From NCBI RefSeq assembly GCF_016722925.1, contig NZ_JAEQNC010000008.1:1-64000 (forward strand): a stretch of 64,000 bases of DNA, in the 5' to 3' direction. Shown here in pieces: positions 26,532-34,843 of this stretch. The notes under the pieces are model-generated. The model worked only from the letters and a program-made list of their open reading frames with translations. It searched no databases and was not told where the DNA came from. Made by a program: the position numbers and the translations under genes. The stretch is from Phytoamicus setariae (GTDB lineage: Bacteria; Pseudomonadota; Alphaproteobacteria; Rhizobiales; Rhizobiaceae). How positions within the stretch are numbered: position 1 is the first letter of the stretch; every line of letters begins with the position of its first letter.

Positions 26532-27406
26532 GCGCCGTCCTTAGTTTCGATCTCGGGGGTACGAATCTGCGGGCAGGCCTGGCCAAGGCTGGCGATGTGG
26601 TCGCGCCCGTGTCCCTTGGCCACTGGCCGGCACCGCAGGATCTCGCGGAATTTCGCGCTCGCATCTGTGGCCTGATCGAAGAGCATGCAGCAAGCCGGAT
26701 CGGCATCGCCATTCCAGGCCTCGCATCCGGCACGCGCTGCGTCTGGGTGCCGAACCTGCCCTATCTCGACAGTGTAGATCTTGCCAGCCTCTTGCCCGAT
26801 ATCGTGATTGCGCTCGGAAACGATGCGCAGATGGCGCTGCTGGCGGAAGCCGCGCTTGGTGTGGCGCGCGGCCTTTCCGATGCGATCCTGCTTGCGATCG
26901 GAACCGGCATCGGCTCGGCGGTGCTCGCTGACGGGCGGATCGTTCGCGGCCATTCGGGCGGTGCAACGTCGTTCGGCTGGGCGTCGGCCGCTACGGACGA
27001 TCCGGGTGACGAGGTTCACGGATGGCTGGAGCGCGTGGCGTCGGGACGGGCGATGGACGCGCTTGCCCGACAGGCGGGGCTCGCCAATGGCGCCGCCCTG
27101 GTCTCTCGGGCGCGTGGCGGTGACGAAAGCGCCCTCGCCGCACTTGAAGGGCCTGCCACTGCGCTTGGAACGGCACTGGCCGGTGCCGTTGCCCTGCTCG
27201 GTAGTCGCTCAGTGATCATATCGGGGGGTGTCGCCGACAGTCTCGACGTGCTGGCATCGCCGCTGCTGGCGGCGATGCGGCGCAACCTGCCGCCGCATCT
27301 GCGGGACATTCAACTCTTGGCGGGCGGCTTTGGCCCGCGGGCGAGCCTCATCGGCGCGGCCATCGCGGCCCAGGGCAGCCCACTCTGGAAGGAGATTTCG
27401 ACATGA
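26528..27406 (+). CDS. ROK-family sugar kinase or regulator-like protein, atypical
   Basis: The 292-residue protein has the ROK phosphate motif LSFDLGGTNLRAGLAKAG at the N-terminus, GNDAQMALLAEAALG (catalytic Asp in the ALGNDA context), AILLAIGTGIGSAVLADGRIVRGHSGGATSFG and SVIISGGVADSLDVL. It has no N-terminal DNA-binding domain, so a kinase is likelier than a repressor. The CxCGxxGC zinc motif usual in ROK kinases is missing; the corresponding stretch reads ATDDPGDEVHGWLERVASG. Coupling to the permeases suggests that it phosphorylates the imported sugar. Confidence 0.8.
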   Translation: MSAVLSFDLGGTNLRAGLAKAGDVVAPVSLGHWPAPQDLAEFRARICGLIEEHAASRIGIAIPGLASGTRCVWVPNLPYLDSVDLASLLPDIVIALGNDAQMALLAEAALGVARGLSDAILLAIGTGIGSAVLADGRIVRGHSGGATSFGWASAATDDPGDEVHGWLERVASGRAMDALARQAGLANGAALVSRARGGDESALAALEGPATALGTALAGAVALLGSRSVIISGGVADSLDVLASPLLAAMRRNLPPHLRDIQLLAGGFGPRASLIGAAIAAQGSPLWKEIST

Positions 27407-28149
27407 CTGGTCCGGCCACTTTCGCCCGCCCCGACCGCCGGCGACCCGAACCGCTCTGGCATCAGGCCGGCGAAGCGCTCAGGGCGCTGATCGCCGACGG
27501 CACCTGGACCGACGGCACGCAGATACCCAACGAGGCGAAGCTGAGCGAACTCTTGGGCGTCAGCCGCATCACCGTTCGCCACGCACTGCGCAACCTCGAG
27601 GAATCGGGGCTGCTGCGGCGCGAGCATGGCCGGGGCACCTTCGTGCGCAGTTCCACCGTGATCGCCGGAGTCCGCGGGCTGACGAGCTTCACACAGGAAA
27701 TGGCCGAGCGTGGCCTCGTCGTAGGGTCGCGCCTGATCGAGATGGCGGAGATCCCCGCCTCCTCCGAGGTCGCCGATGCACTGGAAATTCCCGCCGGCTC
27801 GCCTGTCTGCATGATCCGCCGCCTGCGCGGGGGCAACGATTTGCCGATCGGCATACAGACGGCCTACCTGCCAGTGAGCCGCGTACCCGGTCTTTCTGCG
27901 ATGACCGGTCCACTGCCGTCACTCTACGAATTGCTGCGCAACCGCTACGGCATCGCCCCGCAGGTCGCGCGCGAAATCTACCGGGTCGGCTCGGTCAGCG
28001 CCGAAGACGCAGAGTTGCTCGATGTGCGCGCCGAAAGCCCTGCTTTCATCGTCCATCGCATCGCCGCCGATAATCACGGCCCCTTTGAATTCACCGTCTC
28101 GATCATGCGGGGCGACCGTTACGAGATCCGCTCCAAACTCTACCTCTAG
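27403..28149 (+). CDS. GntR-family regulator, HutC/UTRA type
   Basis: The 248-residue protein has a winged helix (LWHQAGEALRALIADGTWTDGTQIPNEAKLSELLGVSRITVRHALRNLEESGLLRREHGRGTFV) and a UTRA ligand domain (LTSFTQEMAERGLVVGSRLIEMAEIPASSEVADALEIPAGSPVCMIRRLR). In such regulators the ligand is usually the phosphorylated sugar made by the operon. It lies within the operon, overlapping the kinase stop, and so is likely the operon's own repressor. Confidence 0.92.
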   Translation: MTGPATFARPDRRRPEPLWHQAGEALRALIADGTWTDGTQIPNEAKLSELLGVSRITVRHALRNLEESGLLRREHGRGTFVRSSTVIAGVRGLTSFTQEMAERGLVVGSRLIEMAEIPASSEVADALEIPAGSPVCMIRRLRGGNDLPIGIQTAYLPVSRVPGLSAMTGPLPSLYELLRNRYGIAPQVAREIYRVGSVSAEDAELLDVRAESPAFIVHRIAADNHGPFEFTVSIMRGDRYEIRSKLYL

Positions 28150-28174
28150 AAAGCCAGGGAAAGGCAGAAAATCA

Positions 28175-28969
28175 ATGACAACCATGTATATCAGCCGTCT
28201 GATGAAGCTTGCCGAACAGGCGGGCGAGGCCAACAGCGACGCCTTCGAAGCAGCCGCCAGCAAGCTCTCGGACAGTCTTGCGAACAAGGGCCTCATCCAC
28301 CTCTATGGATCGGGCCATTCGGTGCTGCCGGTGCAGGAGACGTTTCCGCGCTACGGCAGCTATGTCGGCTTCAACCCCCTCACCGACCCGCGCGTCATGT
28401 GGCACAATGTGCTTGGCGCCGGCGGCGTTCGCGAACTTCTGTGGCTCGAACGCACCGAGCATTATGCAGAAAAGTTCCTCGATCATCAGCCGCTCAATCC
28501 GGGCGACAGTATCGTGATTTTCGGCCATAGCGGCCGCAATTCTTCCGGCATCGACACAGCCCTCTATGCCAAGAAGCGCGGCCTGACCGTCGTGGCGATT
28601 ACGGCGAAATCCAATCTCGACAAGCCCGCCACCCACTCCTCCGGCAAACGGCTGGCGGATGCCGCCGATATCGTCATCGATACCTGCGCGCCGATCGAAG
28701 ATGCAATCGTCGATGTCGAGGGCTGGTCGCGCCCCGTGGCCGGTTCGTCCACGGTGCTCGCGATGATCATGATGCATGAACTCGTCGCCCGCGTGGCAAC
28801 GAAACTTGGCGAGCGCGGCATCGAACTGCCGACCTTCGCCTCTCCGACGATCGCCGGCGTGACGTTGCACGATACCGACCAGATCTACGGTATCTATCGC
28901 GAGCGGATGATCGACGCGCAGCAGAAGCACCTTGGTTTCTTCAAGGAGCGGATGGCCGGCGACAAGTAA
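28175..28969 (+). CDS. SIS-domain sugar phosphate-binding protein (UPF0309-like)
   Basis: The 264-residue protein has GLIHLYGSGHSVLPVQETFPRYG and a second SIS motif, DSIVIFGHSGRNSSGIDTALYAKKRGLTVVAITAKSN, followed by THSSGKRLADAADIVIDTCAP. These match the UPF0309 group of single-SIS proteins, often found with amino-sugar uptake genes. It may be an isomerase, an aldose-ketose enzyme or a sugar-phosphate sensor. It is in line with the ROK kinase and GntR gene, which supports an amino-sugar phosphate substrate. An open frame continues upstream to 28022, but ATG 28175 fits the family start. Confidence 0.85.
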   Translation: MTTMYISRLMKLAEQAGEANSDAFEAAASKLSDSLANKGLIHLYGSGHSVLPVQETFPRYGSYVGFNPLTDPRVMWHNVLGAGGVRELLWLERTEHYAEKFLDHQPLNPGDSIVIFGHSGRNSSGIDTALYAKKRGLTVVAITAKSNLDKPATHSSGKRLADAADIVIDTCAPIEDAIVDVEGWSRPVAGSSTVLAMIMMHELVARVATKLGERGIELPTFASPTIAGVTLHDTDQIYGIYRERMIDAQQKHLGFFKERMAGDK

Positions 28970-29026
28970 TCGCCGCCGAGGCAGTTGGCCGCCAGGTAAT
29001 GGCCTGCCTCGCATGGGTTTGGCGGC

Positions 29027-29055
29027 AGGGCGATGGACTAGGCCTCCATCGCCCT
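29027..29055. terminator. Intercistronic hairpin
   Basis: AGGGCGATGGA (29027-29037) and TCCATCGCCCT (29045-29055) form a perfect 11-base stem with a 7-base loop and no U-tract. It lies between the SIS gene and the ATPase gene and may partly separate ATPase expression from the operon or protect the upstream mRNA. Confidence 0.5.
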
Positions 29056-29118
29056 CGCCTGCCCCGCTTTTGTTGAAAAGCCTTCTGAATGCCCGAGCCG
29101 ACAGGAAAAACCAGCGTA

Positions 29119-30216
29119 ATGGCCACTTTGCAACTCGAAAACGTCTCGAAGTCCTATGGCACGGTCAACGTCATCAGGAACGTCGATCTCGACATCGCCG
29201 AGGGCGAGTTCATCGTGTTCGTCGGCCCCTCCGGTTGCGGCAAGTCGACGCTTTTGCGCATGGTGGCCGGTCTCGAGGACATCACCGGCGGCGCGGTGAA
29301 GATCGATGGCGAGATCTGCAACGAGATGACGCCGAAGGAGCGTGGTATCGCCATGGTGTTCCAGAGCTACGCGCTCTACCCGCACAAGACGGTGTACCAG
29401 AACATGGCTTTCAGCCTGAAACTGTCGCGGCGGCCGAAAGAGGAAATTGACGCCCGGATCCGGGAGGCCGCCCGGATCCTGCAGATGGAGCACCTGCTCG
29501 ACCGGCGCCCCAGCCAGCTGTCGGGCGGCCAGCGGCAGCGCGTGGCAATCGGCCGAGCCATCGTCCGCCATCCGAAGGTCTTCCTGTTTGATGAGCCGCT
29601 CTCCAACCTCGATGCTGCGCTGCGGGTCAGCATGCGTCGGGAAATCGCCAAGCTGCACGCCGATCTCAAGGCGACCATGATCTATGTCACCCATGACCAG
29701 GTGGAGGCCATGACGCTCGCCGACCGGATCGTCGTTCTCGACGCCGGCGAGGTTCAGCAGGTCGGTACGCCGCTGGAACTCTATCACAACCCGAAGAACC
29801 TCTTTGTCGCCGGCTTCATCGGCTCGCCGAAAATGAATTTCCTGCCCTGCAAGGTGTTGGGCGCAGACGCTGGCACTATACGGGTTGCGACCGACGCATT
29901 CGGCGAGGTCGCCGTTCCGGTGGCGCTTTCCTTTAAGGCCGAGCCGGGCGCGCTGGCGACATTGGGCGTACGGCCAGAAAATCTTGCTATAAAGCCCAAG
30001 TCGGATGGCCAGGGAGCGTTTACAGTCACACTGGTCGAGCAACTCGGCGACGAGACGCTGATCGAGATTGAAACGAGCGGCGGTGTCCAGTTCGTCGTCA
30101 AGACCGGCCCGATGGACGGAATGCGCGCGGGAGACCGGATAGGACTGAGTTTTGCGCCCGACGGCGCCCATCTTTTCGATGCTCAGGGGCTGGCATTCAA
30201 GCGCCGAACATCCTGA
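29119..30216 (+). CDS. Sugar ABC transporter ATPase (UgpC/MsmK type)
   Basis: The 365-residue protein has Walker A (FVGPSGCGKSTLLRMVAG), Q-loop (MVFQSYALYPHKTVYQN), signature (LSGGQRQRVAIGRAIVRHPKVFLFDEPLSNLDAALR) and the switch histidine (YVTHDQVEAMTLADRIVVL), then the C-terminal MalK-like OB/TOBE region with GVRPENLAIK. ATG 29119 gives the standard family N-terminus; ATG 29089 is possible. It powers the transporter at 23421-26531. The second sugar transporter at 31624-34694 has no ATPase of its own and could share it, as these ATPases often serve several systems. Confidence 0.92.
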   Translation: MATLQLENVSKSYGTVNVIRNVDLDIAEGEFIVFVGPSGCGKSTLLRMVAGLEDITGGAVKIDGEICNEMTPKERGIAMVFQSYALYPHKTVYQNMAFSLKLSRRPKEEIDARIREAARILQMEHLLDRRPSQLSGGQRQRVAIGRAIVRHPKVFLFDEPLSNLDAALRVSMRREIAKLHADLKATMIYVTHDQVEAMTLADRIVVLDAGEVQQVGTPLELYHNPKNLFVAGFIGSPKMNFLPCKVLGADAGTIRVATDAFGEVAVPVALSFKAEPGALATLGVRPENLAIKPKSDGQGAFTVTLVEQLGDETLIEIETSGGVQFVVKTGPMDGMRAGDRIGLSFAPDGAHLFDAQGLAFKRRTS

Positions 30217-30298
30217 TTTGCGCAGGCTCCGGGGCATCCTTACCGGCCCATGGATGGGTCGCCGCCCTGCCCTGCGTCATCGTCTGTCTGACTGTTAA

Positions 30299-30329
30299 CG
30301 TCTTACCACCCTTCGTGGGTGGTGAGACG
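30299..30329. terminator. Bidirectional terminator-like hairpin
   Basis: CGTCTTACCACCC (30299-30311) pairs with GGGTGGTGAGACG (30317-30329), 12 of 13 Watson-Crick pairs plus one G-U, around a TTCGT loop. It sits between the convergent ATPase and PLP-enzyme genes. Confidence 0.7.
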
Positions 30330-30377
30330 TTTGATGCTGATTTCGCCGAGAGGGCGATGACGGCGATTTAGAACGCC

Positions 30378-31580
30378 TTAGAGATCGATGTGCATATTCT
30401 CGATCGCGTGATCCACATCTGCGATGATGTCGTCAATATGCTCGATGCCGACAGAGAAGCGAACGAGGCCGTCGACGACGCCCATCGCCTCACGTTCCTG
30501 GCTTGGGATGTCGAGGAAGGCCATGGTTGCCGGGACCTGCGTGGTGGTTCGCAGACCGCCGAGGCTGGCGGCAAAGCAGCACAGCTTCAGGCGCTTCAGT
30601 AGCCGGACGCCCGACGCTTCGTCATCGACCTGGAAGGAGAGCATCGCTCCGCCGCCCTGTAGCTGCTCCTGCGCAGATGCATAGTTCGGATGCGACGGCA
30701 GGCCGGGATAGAATACCCGCTTGACGCGCGGGTGAGCCTCGAGATGCTTGGCGAGCGCCATCGCATTGGCGCACTGCTTTTCAAGGCGCAGCGACAGTGT
30801 CTGCGCACCGCGCAGCAGCAGCCAAGCGTTGAACGGCGAAAGTGGAGCTCCGAGCTTGTTGAGGGTGTTCCAGCGCACATCCTCCACCCAGTCAGCCGGC
30901 AGGATATCGGATTTCAGCGTGATAACGCCACCCACGGCGTCGTTGTGTCCGCCGATAAACTTGGTGGCGCTTTCAACGACGACATCGACGCCGAATTCGT
31001 GCGGACGGCAGACGGCCGGCGATGCGAACGTGTTGTCGCAGATGACGACGATACCGCGCGCATGTGCAATCTCGACCAGTTTGCGCAGCGGCGGAACCTT
31101 CATTGTCGGATTGGCGATTGCTTCGACATACAGGACCTTCGTCTCGTCAGTGAAGGCGTTTTCGACGGCGCGGACATCGGTGCAGTCGACCAGGCTGACC
31201 TTGAGGCCAAAATCCTGGGCGCGATGGTCGAAGAATTCATGCGTGCTGGAATAGGTCGTCAGGTCGGCAACGACATGGTCGCCTGCCTTGAGAATACCGA
31301 ACAGCGCGTGGGAAATCGCCGCCATTCCGGATGCGGTGGCGAGGCAGGCGGTACCGCCCGTCAACTGGGCGACATGTTCCTCGAGCTTGTATTCGGTCGG
31401 GTTGCCGCAGCGTGAATAGATGTTCACTTCCTTGCGGGCACCACCGACGATCTGGTCATAGATGTCGCCGCCATACTGGAAATTCGCCGACATGTAGATC
31501 GGGTAGCTGATCGACTGGGAATGCTCTTCCGGCTCGTAGAATACGGCGCGGCTGGAAAAGTGGAGATCTTTTGACGTCAT
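30378..31580 (-). CDS. Trans-sulfuration family PLP enzyme (cystathionine gamma-synthase/lyase-like)
   Basis: The 400-residue protein belongs to the Cys/Met metabolism PLP family: YSRCGNPTEYKLEEHVAQLTGGTACLATASGMAAIS, YVEAIANPTMKVPP, CDNTFASPAVCRP, and the PLP lysine in SATKFIGGHNDAVGG (K207). It could be a gamma-synthase, gamma-lyase or methionine gamma-lyase; motifs do not settle which. ATG 31580 follows AGGAG by 8 bases. It lies directly downstream of a sugar ABC transporter on the same strand (43 bases apart), an unusual pairing suggesting a substrate with sulfur or an amino-acid part. Confidence 0.88.
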   Translation of the reverse strand: MTSKDLHFSSRAVFYEPEEHSQSISYPIYMSANFQYGGDIYDQIVGGARKEVNIYSRCGNPTEYKLEEHVAQLTGGTACLATASGMAAISHALFGILKAGDHVVADLTTYSSTHEFFDHRAQDFGLKVSLVDCTDVRAVENAFTDETKVLYVEAIANPTMKVPPLRKLVEIAHARGIVVICDNTFASPAVCRPHEFGVDVVVESATKFIGGHNDAVGGVITLKSDILPADWVEDVRWNTLNKLGAPLSPFNAWLLLRGAQTLSLRLEKQCANAMALAKHLEAHPRVKRVFYPGLPSHPNYASAQEQLQGGGAMLSFQVDDEASGVRLLKRLKLCCFAASLGGLRTTTQVPATMAFLDIPSQEREAMGVVDGLVRFSVGIEHIDDIIADVDHAIENMHIDL

Positions 31581-31623
31581 GGGTGTTTCTCCTGGTATGG
31601 CATTGCCCCGCAAAGGGCATGCG

Positions 31624-32463
31624 TTATTCTTTCACTGCGCCGCCCACGAGGGCTGCAGTGATCTGGCGTTCGAAGATGACGAAGAGGACGAGGGGCGCAA
31701 GCGCTGCGATCAGAATCGCCGCCAGCATCACCGGATAGTTGGTAATGTGCTCTCCGACGAAATCGGTGAGACCGACCGGCAGGGTCTTGCGCGCCGGATT
31801 GTTGATGAAGACAACCGGGAACAGAAAATCGTTCCACACCCAGATCATGTTGACGATCGCAACGGTGAACATCGCAGGCCGAGCGATCGGCAGCGCAATG
31901 CGGAAGAAGATTGTCCACTCGGAGGCCCCGTCGACGCGGCCCGCATCGTAGAGTTCGCGCGGAAGCGTGTTGAAGAAGGCCTGCATGATAAAAATGGAGA
32001 CCGGAACGTTGAAGGCTGCTGTTGGCAGGATCACGCCGAGATGGGTGTCGAGCAGGCCCGCGCCGCGCAGCATGACCACCAGCGGTACAAGCGCCACATA
32101 GGCGGGGATGGCCATGGCGGCCGTCATGCCGAGTTCGACGACCGGCATCCAGCGTGGCCGATAAACAGCCAGCGCATAGCCGGCAGAGGTCGCGACGATC
32201 ACGGTGATCAGGGTAGACCCGGCCATGATGATCAGCGAATTGATCGTGTAGCCACCGAGCGCGCCGCCGCTCCAGGCACTGATGTAGGCATCGAAGGAAA
32301 GGCTGGTCGGGAAGGACCAAACCGAACGCATGAATTCCTTGTTGGTCTTGAAGGTGCTGTAGATCATCCAGATGAACGGGAAGATGACGATCAGCACGTG
32401 CACCGAGAGAAACAGCAGGACGGTGGCGCTGGTGAAGTTGATACGGCGTTCGTCGGACATCAT
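31624..32463 (-). CDS. Sugar ABC transporter permease (MalG type), second system
   Basis: The 279-residue membrane protein begins MMSDERRINFTSATVLLFLSVHVLIVIFPFIWMIYSTFKTNKEF and has the EAA-type loop LYDAGRVDGASEWTIFFRIALPIARPAMF. ATG 32463 overlaps the stop of the upstream permease by ATGA. It is followed 43 bases later by the trans-sulfuration PLP enzyme gene. Confidence 0.92.
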   Translation of the reverse strand: MMSDERRINFTSATVLLFLSVHVLIVIFPFIWMIYSTFKTNKEFMRSVWSFPTSLSFDAYISAWSGGALGGYTINSLIIMAGSTLITVIVATSAGYALAVYRPRWMPVVELGMTAAMAIPAYVALVPLVVMLRGAGLLDTHLGVILPTAAFNVPVSIFIMQAFFNTLPRELYDAGRVDGASEWTIFFRIALPIARPAMFTVAIVNMIWVWNDFLFPVVFINNPARKTLPVGLTDFVGEHITNYPVMLAAILIAALAPLVLFVIFERQITAALVGGAVKE

Positions 32464-33365
32464 GCAGTCCCTCGGGCAAAGCGCGTCCGCGCGAGGTAGC
32501 GGAAGATGATCCAGGCGCCGATTGCCGTCAGCACCATCTGGGCAAAGCCGACAGTAGCCGCATAGCCCATCTCGAAGCTGCCGAAGCCCATCTTGTAGAG
32601 GTAGGTGGAGACCACCTCGCTCGCATGATTGGGCCCGCCATTTGTCAGGACGAAGACAAGCGAGAACGTCTTGAGCGAACCGATGATCGCCAGAAGCGAA
32701 TTGGCGCGTACAGCGTCCCAAACCATGGGGATGGTGATCGATACGAATTTGTGAAAGTGGCCAGCGCCATCCAGCGCTGCCGCCTCGTAGACGCTTTCGG
32801 GGACGCTGCGAACCGCTGCGGTAAACAGCAAGACATAGAGGCCGAGATAGGTGAAGCTCATCACCACCACCACAGCCAGGAACGCCGTGTCGGATTCACC
32901 CAGCCACCCGCGTCGCAGGCTATCGAGACCGATGGCTTTCAGCCCAGCATTCACGAGGCCGAAGTAGGGATTGTACATGAAGCGCCAGAGCAGGCCGATG
33001 CAGATCTCGCTGACCATTACCGGCATCAGGTAGAAAAACAAGAAGATACGGCTGAAGGCAGGAACTATGCGTACCAGGCAATAGGCGATCAGCAGCGCCA
33101 GCAGTACCTGGAATACGATCGCAGAGGCCGCGACGAGAAGGTTCCTCAGCAGCGCGTGCCAGAACAGCGGGTCGCCAGCAAGGCGAATGAAATTGCCGGC
33201 GCCGACAAAGACAGGCGCCGAAGCACCATCCCAGGAAAACATCGAGAGCCAACCCGCATACGCAACGGGATAGGCAACGAAGCCGACGACCATCAACAAT
33301 GCAGGCGCGAGAAAGGTCAGTGCCGCGCGATTGTATCGTCTCGCAAGGCCGGTCTCAGCATTCAT
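32460..33365 (-). CDS. Sugar ABC transporter permease (MalF type), second system
   Basis: The 301-residue membrane protein has AALTFLAPALLMVVGFVAYPVAYAGWLSMFSW at the N-terminus and the coupling loop VYEAAALDGAGHFHKFVSITIPMVWDAV. It is translationally coupled to the MalG-type permease and lies 75 bases downstream of its binding-protein gene. Confidence 0.92.
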   Translation of the reverse strand: MNAETGLARRYNRAALTFLAPALLMVVGFVAYPVAYAGWLSMFSWDGASAPVFVGAGNFIRLAGDPLFWHALLRNLLVAASAIVFQVLLALLIAYCLVRIVPAFSRIFLFFYLMPVMVSEICIGLLWRFMYNPYFGLVNAGLKAIGLDSLRRGWLGESDTAFLAVVVVMSFTYLGLYVLLFTAAVRSVPESVYEAAALDGAGHFHKFVSITIPMVWDAVRANSLLAIIGSLKTFSLVFVLTNGGPNHASEVVSTYLYKMGFGSFEMGYAATVGFAQMVLTAIGAWIIFRYLARTRFARGTA

Positions 33366-33440
33366 GATCGTCGTCGCTTCCCTTCAGGCGCGGGCCGCAT
33401 CCGGTTGGGATGCGGGCCGCGATTTTTATCTTGGACCAGC

Positions 33441-34694
33441 TTACTTGTTGGCCTTCAGTGCTTCTTCGAGGCGCGCGGCGGCATCGGCCGGCTTGACCGA
33501 ACCATCCAGAACACCCTGGAGCGAAGAATAGTAGATGTTTGTTGCCGCCGGCGGCATCGCCGTGTCATAGAACGAGTCGAGATGGCCAGCTTTGTTCATC
33601 AGGTCATTGCTGATGCCGTACAGGACCGGTCCGGCTGCCGCTTCCGTCGTTGCACCCTTGACCGTCACCATCGTCTTGCGAAGCTCGACATACTTGGTCA
33701 TCACTTCGGTCGACGACAGGAACTTGAGCAGCGTTACGGCGTCGACCTTGTTTGCCGCCTTTTCAGAAACCCCGAACGAGGCTGCCACGCCGGCCAGAAC
33801 GTCGGACTGGTCGCCTGCGCCATCCTTGACGGTCGGGAAAGCGAAGAAGCCCAGCTCAAAGCCTTCCGGAGCATCGGCCGAGGCACCGATTTGCCAAGTT
33901 CCGTTGAGAAGCATTGCGGCCTGACCGTTGAGGAAGAGCATATTGGCTTCCTGGTCACTCATGCCGTTGAAGCCGGTCGGGAAGTAATCCTTCTTGGCAA
34001 GTTCTGCGACCATTTCAAAGGCCTTTGCGCCTTCTGTGCCGAGCGTCGCATTTGCATCCTGGTTGACGAAGGATGCAATGACGCCCGAACCCTTCAGGCG
34101 CATTTCCAGATACTGGAACCAGAATGTTGCCGGCCAGGAATCCTTGTTGCCAAGCGAGAAAGGTACGATGCCGTCTGCCTTGATCTTGTCTGCGAGCGCC
34201 AGCATTTCGTCGTAGGTTGCGGGAGCGGTCCAGCCCTTTTCGGCAAACAGTGCCTTGTTGTACCAGAACACGACCGAATCCACGTCGACCGGCACAGCAT
34301 AGGCATGGCCGTCCTTGGTGGTCTGGGCAATCGCGCTTTCGAGGAAGCTGTTGCCCCAGCCATCCTTGGCCAGATCCTGATCCAGCGCATACATCTGCCC
34401 GCCCTTGACGAAGGCGTTCAGGAAGCCGCCCGGCAGGGTGTAGAAGACATCAGGAGGATTGCCGGAGGCCATGGCGGTGTTGAGCTTGGTCTTGTAGGAC
34501 GACTGTTCCGCAGCCACGACGTCCAGCTTGATGTCCGGATGCTTCTTGGCAAATTCGCCCAGTGCGAAATTGATGAAATCGACCTTGTCCTGCTGGCCCG
34601 CATAGGCATGCCAGAAGGAGAGTTCACCGGCCATCGCCGGGAACGCGGACAGCGCAAACGCCGCACCGGCGATGAAAAGATTCTTAAGCCTCAC
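33441..34694 (-). CDS. Family 1 sugar ABC binding protein, second system
   Basis: The 417-residue protein starts at a GTG (34694) after GGGGAGGATATC, with the signal peptide MRLKNLFIAGAAFALSAFPAMA and the SBP_bac_1 pattern ELSFWHAYAGQQDKVDFINFALGEFAKKHPDIKLDVVAAE, VDSVVFWYNKALFAEKGW and FLNGQAAMLLNGTWQIG. It heads the second sugar transporter operon and is divergent from an RpiR-type regulator, with two matching 9-base sites between them. Confidence 0.92.
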   Translation of the reverse strand: MRLKNLFIAGAAFALSAFPAMAGELSFWHAYAGQQDKVDFINFALGEFAKKHPDIKLDVVAAEQSSYKTKLNTAMASGNPPDVFYTLPGGFLNAFVKGGQMYALDQDLAKDGWGNSFLESAIAQTTKDGHAYAVPVDVDSVVFWYNKALFAEKGWTAPATYDEMLALADKIKADGIVPFSLGNKDSWPATFWFQYLEMRLKGSGVIASFVNQDANATLGTEGAKAFEMVAELAKKDYFPTGFNGMSDQEANMLFLNGQAAMLLNGTWQIGASADAPEGFELGFFAFPTVKDGAGDQSDVLAGVAASFGVSEKAANKVDAVTLLKFLSSTEVMTKYVELRKTMVTVKGATTEAAAGPVLYGISNDLMNKAGHLDSFYDTAMPPAATNIYYSSLQGVLDGSVKPADAAARLEEALKANK

Positions 34695-34707
34695 GATATC
34701 CTCCCCA

Positions 34708-34777
34708 ATAGTGTCAGTCAGCTTTGTATAGCTCGCCGCAGTGATGCCACACCAAAAATCTCATGTCTATAGTGACA
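34708..34777. promoter_or_regulatory. Paired sites in the RpiR / binding-protein divergent promoter region
   Basis: ATAGTGTCA (34708-34716) and ATAGTGACA (34769-34777) differ at one base, have the same orientation, and start 61 bases apart, about six helical turns. They lie between the divergent binding-protein and RpiR genes and are candidate operators for the RpiR regulator. Confidence 0.5.
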
Positions 34778-34843
34778 CCACAACGGCCGCATGCTAGTCA
34801 CAGGTTGCTGGCGTCAGCCCGCATCAGCCGCAAAAGAGCCGCC

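Noticed and set aside
32625-34772. A 715-codon open frame antisense to the second sugar transporter genes
   Set aside because: It is a mirror frame of GC-rich coding DNA; the opposite strand encodes a binding protein and a permease with clear family motifs, and the antisense product is compositionally biased with no domain.
34763-34843. Upstream ATG start for the RpiR regulator
   Set aside because: It lies next to the putative operator and adds residues not typical of the family; ATG 34844 is preferred, though not proven.
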